From NCBI GenBank assembly GCA_937888775.1, contig CALAQT010000289.1:1-49370 (forward strand): a stretch of DNA of 49,370 bases, written 5' to 3'. The position numbers were made by a program, and so were the translations under genes. Shown piece by piece: positions 43,707 to 49,370 of the stretch (position 1 is the stretch's first letter; every line of letters begins with the position of its first letter). The DNA comes from an uncultured Actinomycetes bacterium. GTDB taxonomy: Bacteria > Actinomycetota > Thermoleophilia > Solirubrobacterales > Solirubrobacteraceae. Below the pieces are notes generated by a model. It was not told the origin of the DNA. It made no database searches and worked only from the letters and a program-made list of their open reading frames with translations.

Positions 43707-44095
43707 GCAGGTCGAATACGCCGAGGTGCTGCTGCGCCGTGCAAACGGCGATCTCTATGTCTGCAGCGCGCTCTCGGACGACGCGGAGGTTGACGACGGG
43801 GTCCTTGGGCTTCCACGCTCAACAGGCTGTGGAGAAGGCGCTGAAGGTCGCCCTCGTGCTCGCCGACGTCGAGTTGCCGCGTACGCATGACCTCGAGTTC
43901 ATCGCGAAGCTGGTCCGCGAAGCGGGACTTGATCTCCCTGCGAGCTTGTCAGGCACCGAGTGGTTGACTCCCTGGGCAGCCGAATTTCGCTACGACGAGC
44001 CAATAGTGCTCGATCGGGCCGCGGCTCTGTCAATAGCCCAGCATGCCGTCGCCTGGGCCGGGTCGCTGCTCGCCCAGCGGTCAGGCGAGGGATAA
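43690..44095 (+). pseudogene. HEPN-domain toxin partner, frameshifted
   Basis: The first frame (TTG 43690) gives SPEQVEYAEVLLRRANGDLY then DDGVLG. After about 43810 the HEPN continues one base out of phase: FHAQQAVEKALKVALVLADV, then LPRTHDLEFIAKLVREAG and LDRAAALSIAQHAVAWAGSL. Removing one C near CTTGGGCTTCC joins them into a normal-length HEPN protein. It is either a disabled toxin or a sequencing/assembly error. HEPN toxins are usually RNases inhibited by their MNT partner. Confidence 0.7.
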
Positions 44096-44097
44096 CG

Positions 44098-44203
44098 AAG
44101 GTTCCATTCAAGGTTCCGTCTTGAGCGAATCGGACCCCGCCGAGCCCGACCCAGCCCCAGCAACCACGGGCGACCAGACCCAACCCGACCCTCCTTCTGC
44201 GAC
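44098..44203 (+). promoter_or_regulatory. Integrase arm-site region beside repeat copy 3
   Basis: It starts AAGGTTCCATTCAAGGTTCC and is homologous along its length to 32544-32649, keeping the same distance to the attachment core. Confidence 0.65.
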
Positions 44204-44247
<44 letters not shown>

Positions 44248-44325
44248 CGAAACATCCGCGACCGTCTATCGCATCGAAGAACGCTGGGATCTAGACGCAC
44301 CGCCGGTCGACTTTGTAGCGTGAGG

Positions 44326-44442
44326 CTAGGTGTTCTGCCCTGAGAGGTCCAGAACGCGGGTGATGGGTGGCCGGCTGCCGATCCCGCTGTGGTTCCTGGT
44401 GGTGTTGTAGTGGATCAGCCAGTGGGGTAGCGCTGCTGCCCG
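44326..44442 (-). pseudogene. IS481-type transposase, C-terminal fragment
   Basis: In frame on the minus strand: [20 protein letters not shown], then GIGSRPPITRVLDLSGQNT and stop. This is the typical end of IS481-family transposases. The rest is missing; it is joined to an IS30 fragment of opposite orientation. A related but different copy begins at the right edge of the window. Confidence 0.75.
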
Positions 44443-44449
44443 GGCGCAG

Positions 44450-44672
44450 AGCCCGTGGCAACGCGGCACCAATGAGAACACCAACGGTCTGCTCCGCCAG
44501 TACTTCCCAAAGGGAACCGATCTCACAAGGCACACCATCGAGGACCTCGCCGCGGTCGCCGCGACACTCAACAGCCGGCCGCGCAAGACACTCCAATGGA
44601 GAACGCCGGCCGAGACACTCGACGAGCAACTACGATCAGTTCAACGAAACGCCGTTGCAAGCGCCGGTTGAA
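44450..44672 (+). pseudogene. IS30-type transposase, C-terminal fragment
   Basis: In frame: [20 protein letters not shown], then [20 protein letters not shown], then [20 protein letters not shown]. This is the conserved last quarter of IS30-family transposases (with the final catalytic Glu in NENTNG). The element ends about 60 nt before the MFS operon. Confidence 0.88.
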
Positions 44673-44733
44673 TCCGCCCTCGGGTAGGATATCGACTGAT
44701 CGGGTTAGCTAGACGATGGAGGAGGCCGACCCA

Positions 44734-45951
44734 GTGAGCGCCAACCGGCAGCCACCGCAGGGCCAGCGAGACGGCGGGGAGATGCGCGCGCTCCTCGCCC
44801 TCATCTCGGCCCTGATGTTCCTGGAGCTGTTCTTCTTCGCTGTCCTCTCGCCCCTGCTCCCTGGGCTTAAGCAGGAACTGGCGATCTCGACCTCTCAGGC
44901 GGGCATCCTTGTTGCCGCCTACGCCCTCGGCGCTTTGGCCGGAGCGATACCCGCCACCCTGCTAGCGGTGCGCGCCGGCGCGAGGACGACGGCGCTCGGC
45001 AGCCTCGCCGTGTTCGGAGTGATGAGCATTGCCTTCGGCGTGGCCAAGAGCTACGACGCTCTGCTGGCAGCACGCTTCATCCAGGGGGTAGCCGGCGCCG
45101 GCTGTTGGACGGCCGCGATGGTGTGGCTGCTCGAGACTGCCCCGGTCGAGCGCCGAGGCGAACTGCTCGGCTACGCCTTCGGGGTCAGCGAGGCTGGCGC
45201 GATCGCGGGTCCGGCGATCGGCGGCGTGGCGGCATCGGCGGGCCGCGGCTGGGTCTTCGGCTCGGTCGCGGCCGTGAGCATAGTTCTGGCCTTCGCGACG
45301 ACCCGTTTTGCGTCTCCTCCCCAGCCGCCGCGGAGCGAACGGCGCCTGCAGCTCCGGACGATCCTCTCGTCCTCGACCGTCAGGAACGCGATGTGGATCG
45401 CGATCCTCCCCGCCATCGTCCTCGCCGCTGTGAGTGTGCTCGCGCCCCTGCGCCAGCACCAGCTCGGAGCCGGCGCCACCGAGATCGCGCTCACGTTCGC
45501 GGCGGCCGCGCTGGTGGGCATCGTGGTCCGCCCGTTCTTCGGCCGCTGGTCGGATCGCACCGGCCCGGGAACCCCGATCCGTGTCGCCCTGATCGCGAGC
45601 GTGCCGATCGTGTTGGTCATCCCGTGGGTGAACAGCAGGTGGGCGCTGGCGCTGCTGGTGATCGGGGCCCTCACGGTCACGGGCCTGATGTGGGCGCCGC
45701 TGATGGTGATGCTGTCCGATGCCTGCAGCGCCGCCGGGGTCAGCCAGATAATGGCCGTCACAGTCATGGACCTGACCTGGCCACCGGGTAACGCGCTCGG
45801 CTCGAGTGGCGGTGCGGCGATCGCCCAGGCGGCCGGCGAACGCGTCGCGTATGCGGTGATCGGCGCCGGCCTTCTGGCTGGAGTGCTGGCGCTGCCACGC
45901 GGAGCCGCCAGAGTCCCGCCGCCACTCACGACTCCGCAGGCTGGCGCGTGA
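44734..45951 (+). CDS. MFS transporter
   Basis: 405 aa with 12 predicted membrane helices. It has the usual cytoplasmic loop after TM2-3 and FGRWSDRTGPGTP between TM6 and TM8. GTG 44734 is favoured because GGAGGAGG lies at 44718-44725, about 8 nt upstream; the ATG at 44716 would place that site inside the gene. The stop overlaps the next gene's GTG (GTGA). Linked to a hydratase and a lyase for acyl-CoA intermediates, it may import a C4-C5 dicarboxylic or branched organic acid. Substrate is inference from context. Confidence 0.85.
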   Translation: MSANRQPPQGQRDGGEMRALLALISALMFLELFFFAVLSPLLPGLKQELAISTSQAGILVAAYALGALAGAIPATLLAVRAGARTTALGSLAVFGVMSIAFGVAKSYDALLAARFIQGVAGAGCWTAAMVWLLETAPVERRGELLGYAFGVSEAGAIAGPAIGGVAASAGRGWVFGSVAAVSIVLAFATTRFASPPQPPRSERRLQLRTILSSSTVRNAMWIAILPAIVLAAVSVLAPLRQHQLGAGATEIALTFAAAALVGIVVRPFFGRWSDRTGPGTPIRVALIASVPIVLVIPWVNSRWALALLVIGALTVTGLMWAPLMVMLSDACSAAGVSQIMAVTVMDLTWPPGNALGSSGGAAIAQAAGERVAYAVIGAGLLAGVLALPRGAARVPPPLTTPQAGA

Positions 45952-46949
45952 GCGTCGCCGAGACCCCGGCCCCGCTTCCGGCGCCGTATTTCGAGGATCT
46001 CTCGGTCGGCCAGGTCGACAGGTCCGCGCCGGCGGCGACGCTAACGGACGGCATGGCGGCGGTTCACCAGTCGATCGTCGGCGATCGCCTCGCCCTGGCT
46101 CTGGACAGCGAGATGGCGCGCCGTGTGCTCGGGACGGATTCGACGCTCGCCCACCCCGCGCTGGTGTGGGACCTGGCGATCGGCCAGTCAACCGGGCTGA
46201 CGGGACGGGTGGTCGCAAACCTCTTCTACCGCGGCCTCGCCTTCCGCTGGGCCCCCGTGATCGGCGACACCCTGTCGACCGCGACCGAGGTTGTGGCGCT
46301 GCGCGAGACGTCGCGGAAGGCGGGCCGGGCGCCGACGGGCCTCGCCGCTCTGCGCGTCCGCACCACCGATCAGGAAGGCCGCTCAGTGCTCGACTTCTGG
46401 CGCTGCGCGATGCTGCCGCTCCGCGAGCACGACGCGACGACAGGAGCGGCGGACTCGTTGGACGCGATACCGGCCGAGCTGCCGGAACGCACACTGACCG
46501 AGGCGGTCGCGACCTGGAACCTCGAGGGGCTTGGCGATGGCCGACTGCTGAGCGCGCCCCCCGGGACGCGCTGGCGCTCCCACGCCGGCGACGTCGTCAG
46601 CTCGGCTCCGGAGCTCGCGCGACTCACACTCAACGTGGCAGCCGTGCACCACGACGGAGCCTCCAAGTCGGCTGAGCGCCTCGTCTATGGCGGCCACACG
46701 ATCGGCCTCGCGGCCGCGCAGGCCTCCCGCGCCCTGCCGGAGATCCTGACGATCGTGGCCTGGCACTCCTGCGACCATCTCGCGCCGGTGCGAGAGGGAG
46801 ACACGCTGCGCAGCGAGATCGAGCTCGAGCGCGTGGACCCCCTTCCCGCCGGCGGCGCGCTCGCACACCTGCGCTCCAGGGTCAATGCGGTCCGCGGTCC
46901 GGAGGACGTGCCGGTCCTCGACTGGCGATACGTGGCGGTCGTGGCGTGA
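45948..46949 (+). CDS. MaoC-family acyl-CoA dehydratase/hydratase (mesaconyl-CoA hydratase type)
   Basis: 333 aa, two hot-dog halves. The N-terminal half (10-160) has FEDLSVGQVDRSAPAATLTD and HPALVWDLAIGQSTG, with RGLAFRWAPVIGDTLSTATE. The C-terminal half (about 185-333) has LTLNVAAVHHDGASKSAERL, VYGGHTIGLAAAQASRAL and HLAPVREGDTLRSEIELERV. Size and double layout resemble mesaconyl-C1-CoA/beta-methylmalyl-CoA hydratases. With a CitE-like lyase fused by a GTGA overlap downstream, the pair could hydrate an unsaturated C5 acyl-CoA and cleave the product to acetyl- or propionyl-CoA plus a keto acid. Confidence 0.75.
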   Translation: MSVAETPAPLPAPYFEDLSVGQVDRSAPAATLTDGMAAVHQSIVGDRLALALDSEMARRVLGTDSTLAHPALVWDLAIGQSTGLTGRVVANLFYRGLAFRWAPVIGDTLSTATEVVALRETSRKAGRAPTGLAALRVRTTDQEGRSVLDFWRCAMLPLREHDATTGAADSLDAIPAELPERTLTEAVATWNLEGLGDGRLLSAPPGTRWRSHAGDVVSSAPELARLTLNVAAVHHDGASKSAERLVYGGHTIGLAAAQASRALPEILTIVAWHSCDHLAPVREGDTLRSEIELERVDPLPAGGALAHLRSRVNAVRGPEDVPVLDWRYVAVVA

Positions 46950-47794
46950 GCGACGAGGAGACCGGTCAGCTCCGCTGGCTGCCCAGCGCCTGGATGTTCG
47001 CCCCCGCGGACGACTCACGCAAGCTCGACTCCGCACTGCGCTCTCGTGCGGGCGTGGTCGTGGCCGATCTCGAGGACTCGATCGCGCCGGGACGCAAGGA
47101 CGAGGCGCGCGAGATGGCCAACGCATTCCTTCGTGACGGCGGAGATGTGCGGCGGGTCGTGCGCATCAACGACCCGCGCACCGATGCCGGCGAGCGCGAC
47201 CTGGCTCGGCTGGCCGGTGACGGCGAGCCGATCCTGATGGTGCCCAAGGCCACGCTCGAGACTGTGCGGACCGCGCGCGGGGCCCATGCCCGGGTTGTGG
47301 CGCTCGTCGAGTCTGCGCGGGGGGTGCTGGAGGTCGACGAGATCGCAGCCGTCCCGGGCGTGGTCGCTGTCGCGATCGGCACCATCGACCTGTCCGCCGA
47401 TCTCCGCCTGAGCGAGCTGCCGGACGGCCTCGAGCTCCTGCATGCGCGCAGTCGGGTGGTCCTGGCCTGCGCCGCGGCGGGCATACCGGCGATCGACGGG
47501 GTGCACCTCGCCATTCGCGACACCGCGAGCCTGCGAGGGGAGGCGGAGCGCGCGCGCGCGCTCGGCTTCTCCGCCAAGCTCTGCATCCACCCCGCTCAGC
47601 TGGAGGTTGTCGGCGAGGCGTTCGCGCCGTCGGACGAGGAGATCCGGCGGGCGCACGCGATCGTCGCGGCGTATGAGCGCAGCCTCTCAGGGGACATGGG
47701 GGTCGGTGTCGCCGACGGCGAGATGGTCGACCTCGCGACCGTCCGCCGCGCCGAGCGGATCCTGAGCGCCGAGCCGGACTTCTCGGGGTCCTGA
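46946..47794 (+). CDS. CitE / malyl-CoA lyase-like HpcH/HpaI family lyase
   Basis: 282 aa. Family markers: SAWMFAPADDSRKLDSALRS, VVVADLEDSIAPGRKDEARE, RRVVRINDPRTDAGERDL (substrate Arg), ALVESARGVLEVDEIAAVPG (metal Glu), AIGTIDLSADL (metal Asp) and FSAKLCIHPAQLEVV. It cleaves or forms a 3-hydroxyacyl-CoA such as citramalyl-, beta-methylmalyl- or malyl-CoA. No citrate lyase alpha or gamma subunit is nearby, which argues against true citrate lyase. GTG start overlaps the MaoC stop, so the three genes form one coupled operon. Confidence 0.85.
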   Translation: MSDEETGQLRWLPSAWMFAPADDSRKLDSALRSRAGVVVADLEDSIAPGRKDEAREMANAFLRDGGDVRRVVRINDPRTDAGERDLARLAGDGEPILMVPKATLETVRTARGAHARVVALVESARGVLEVDEIAAVPGVVAVAIGTIDLSADLRLSELPDGLELLHARSRVVLACAAAGIPAIDGVHLAIRDTASLRGEAERARALGFSAKLCIHPAQLEVVGEAFAPSDEEIRRAHAIVAAYERSLSGDMGVGVADGEMVDLATVRRAERILSAEPDFSGS

Positions 47795-47838
47795 GCGCGC
47801 CGCTGCGTCTAGCTACTTGCTCCGGATAAACGACTGAA

Positions 47839-47878
47839 CCGAAACGGCCGCGCTCGTTGTCGGGCGCGGCCGTTTCGG
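47839..47878 (+). terminator. Strong hairpin after the CitE operon
   Basis: Perfect 15-bp stem CCGAAACGGCCGCGC/GCGCGGCCGTTTCGG with a 10-nt loop, 45 nt past the lyase stop and just inside the IS end. No T tract. It may end transcription from the operon, or shield the transposase from outside transcription. Confidence 0.6.
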
Positions 47879-47967
47879 GCAAATGGTTTTCTGCTCTGGT
47901 CGAGCGGTGGTGATGTTCTCATCTGGTCCGGATGGCGAGGGGTGTCAAGGTTGTAGGCGAGGATCGC

Positions 47968-49227
47968 TCAGGCGCTCCAGGCGCGAACTCCGGGTGCTCC
48001 CTTCAGGCGGGAGCGGCGCAGTCCGTAGCTGCGCTTGAGGTGGCTGGTCCTGCCCTCGGCGCCGGTGCGGTATCGGGCGAGCCGTCTTTGTGTTCGTCTG
48101 GAGCCTGGTTGTTGGCGGCCAGCGATGAACACCCGCTCGGGCGCGAGCCGCTCGAGCTCGCCTGTTGTGTCGGGCAGGAGCTTGCTCTCGGGCGGGTTGC
48201 CCGGCGCGGTGGACGCCGGCAGGATGAATCCGCGTGCTCCGCGCCGGGTGTGTGCTGTCACCTCGCAGATCTGCAGCACATAGCCGAACTCGTTTGGCTT
48301 GCCGAGCTTGCCCTTGCGGATCGGGCGAGCATCGGGGTCGAACATCGACACCAGCCGGTCGGTGATCGGCTTCCCTTCGATCCTGAGCTTGATCTGTGCG
48401 GCGACTCGTTCAGGGCGATCGGCTGCCTGCTCCAGGCTCGAGATCGCTGCAAGCTTTCGCTGTGCGCCGCGGCCATGCGCTCGCCGACGCGCCGTCGCCA
48501 CCATTCGTCTGGCTTCGCTGATCGACCGCCTCAGCAGTTGTCCGGCCTGATCGGTCAGGGCCAGGACCTGTGCTTTGCGCTCCCCGGTGCGCCGTCCCAT
48601 CGTGCGCGAGATCGCTCTCAGATGACGCCCCAGCGCCCTGCTGCGATCCCGCACCCGCCCAGCGTCCTTGCCGATCAGCCCGGTCAGTTTGCGGGCCTCG
48701 CGCGCGAGCGTCCTGGCTCCGTCCAAGCTCAATGCCGCGTCGCTTGGATAGCGCACATCGGCCTCCACGACGGTCGAGTCGATCCTCACCGCTCTCGCGC
48801 GAAAGCGTGTCTCGTGCTGCGCCTTGGCGATCACATAGCGAGTCAGATCCTCCACGACCCCGCCACCGAGCCGGCGTGTGAGCTTGCGAACCGTCGACTC
48901 GTGCGGAACTCGCTCCCCGAGAGCGATCAGACAGAACCGCCGCAGATGCAGCGAGTCGGAGACCTCCCGCACCAACGTCTCGTATCCCCACCCCGTGCGC
49001 GCCTCGACGATCATCAAACGCACGTACACATCCATCGGGATCGACGGGCGACCATGACAGACCGCCTCCCGACGCCAATCCGCTGCGATCGGCTCCAGCA
49101 GCCGCCGGTCGCTCAACAGCACATTCAACGCCGCCAAATCCTCCGGCAGTTCCTTCACCTCGCCCGGCAACACCTCGTCCCACAACGACTCGACCTGCCC
49201 GCCCGAAAGCCGCAGCATCAACACCAT
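47968..49227 (-). CDS. ISNCY-family transposase (ends at an apparent nonsense codon)
   Basis: 419 aa. DUF772-like N-terminus: RPSIPMDVYVRLMIVEARTG, WGYETLVREVSDSLHLRRFC, VPHESTVRKLTRRLGG. The DDE core includes RAVRIDSTVVEADVRYPSDA, a long helical insert, GYVLQICEVTAHTRR, GRQQPGSRRTQRRLARYRTG and RTSHLKRSYGLRRSRLKG. The stop TGA (47968-47970) falls where family members have Trp; beyond it the frame stays open with the expected AILAYNLDT and runs 53 more codons to a TAG inside the left terminal repeat. It is probably a slightly damaged copy. Confidence 0.85.
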   Translation of the reverse strand: MVLMLRLSGGQVESLWDEVLPGEVKELPEDLAALNVLLSDRRLLEPIAADWRREAVCHGRPSIPMDVYVRLMIVEARTGWGYETLVREVSDSLHLRRFCLIALGERVPHESTVRKLTRRLGGGVVEDLTRYVIAKAQHETRFRARAVRIDSTVVEADVRYPSDAALSLDGARTLAREARKLTGLIGKDAGRVRDRSRALGRHLRAISRTMGRRTGERKAQVLALTDQAGQLLRRSISEARRMVATARRRAHGRGAQRKLAAISSLEQAADRPERVAAQIKLRIEGKPITDRLVSMFDPDARPIRKGKLGKPNEFGYVLQICEVTAHTRRGARGFILPASTAPGNPPESKLLPDTTGELERLAPERVFIAGRQQPGSRRTQRRLARYRTGAEGRTSHLKRSYGLRRSRLKGAPGVRAWSA

Positions 49228-49310
49228 CCCCGACTAGAAAAGCACCCATTTGCAGGGCACATTCTCCTAAACAAGCCGGACAGCACCCCGACCATTTCCG
49301 GGGCAAGTAG

Positions 49311-49370
49311 CTAGTTGTCCTGCCCACGTAGGTTGTGAACGCGGCTGATGGGTGGCCGGTTGCCGATCCC
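49311..49370 (-). CDS. IS481-type transposase, C-terminus (runs off the window)
   Basis: In frame to the window edge: GIGNRPPISRVHNLRGQDN and stop, the IS481 family tail. It is in the same orientation as the fragment at 44326-44442 but differs in sequence. The stop codon lies inside the outer repeat of the ISNCY element. Confidence 0.7.
   Translation of the reverse strand, partial: GIGNRPPISRVHNLRGQDN

Larger units (their letters stand above)
47809..49314 (-). mobile_element. ISNCY-type insertion sequence
   Basis: About 1.5 kb with 18-bp terminal inverted repeats differing at one base: CTAGCTACTTGCTCCGGA (47809-47826) and the complement of CTAGCTACTTGCCCCGGA (49297-49314). A second inner pair (GCAAATGG...TTTTCT) lies at about 47879-47895 and 49238-49255, so the exact ends are uncertain. 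It is inserted between the CitE operon and an IS481 copy. Confidence 0.6.

Overview
The window is high-GC actinobacterial DNA. The gene mix (an ECF sigma factor with a built-in zinc-finger tail, a DUF1707-FHA protein, ClpC-type N domains, DegV, a MobF relaxase) fits a soil Thermoleophilia/Solirubrobacterales-type organism; that placement is inferred from overall feel, not from a marker gene. The first 45 bases are Illumina adapter, so position 1 is an assembly artefact and the first gene is cut there.

Layout. (1) 46-4498, host backbone: a truncated ECF sigma/zf-HC2 gene, tRNA-Leu(UAA), a ThDP enzyme of the acetolactate synthase family, an exopolyphosphatase and the initiator tRNA-fMet. (2) 4499-32693, genomic island 1, inserted in the 3' half of tRNA-fMet. 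A 44-bp piece of the tRNA (anticodon loop to 3' end) recurs exactly at 32650-32693. The island carries a PARIS-like ATPase/DUF4435 pair, a 1320-aa HTH-led protein of unknown function with a possible nuclease domain, a MobF relaxase-helicase, a stand-alone ClpC N-domain protein, a DUF1707-FHA protein, two lipoproteins, DegV, a NERD protein, a small regulator/excisionase/integrase cluster, a single-chain restriction-modification enzyme and an McrBC-like pair. It reads as a mobilizable (not self-transmissible) defence island. (3) 32694-44247, island 2, ending in a third exact copy of the 44-bp repeat. It is a mosaic of small genes and wreckage: a secreted beta-barrel-like protein, an adhesin-repeat fragment, transposase fragments, a ppsA fragment, a PAS-GGDEF cyclase, an excisionase-like protein, a TetR fragment, a divergent SDR/TetR pair, a methyltransferase, a glycerophosphodiesterase and an MNT/HEPN toxin-antitoxin pair whose HEPN gene is frameshifted. 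(4) 44248-49370: IS481 and IS30 fragments, a tightly coupled MFS / MaoC hydratase / CitE-like lyase operon, an ISNCY-type element and the tail of a second IS481 copy.

How the parts fit. Island 1 stacks defences that interlock: a type IIG-like enzyme would cut unmodified DNA, McrBC would cut modified DNA, and PARIS systems are known to fire when a phage blocks restriction. The relaxase, excisionase and tyrosine integrase give mobility, and the relaxase and excisionase genes share a nearly identical 37-nt leader that could tie transfer to excision. The best candidate for something undescribed is the 1320-aa gene at 8425-12387, followed by the McrB with a domain inserted inside its AAA core and the stand-alone ClpC N-domain protein.
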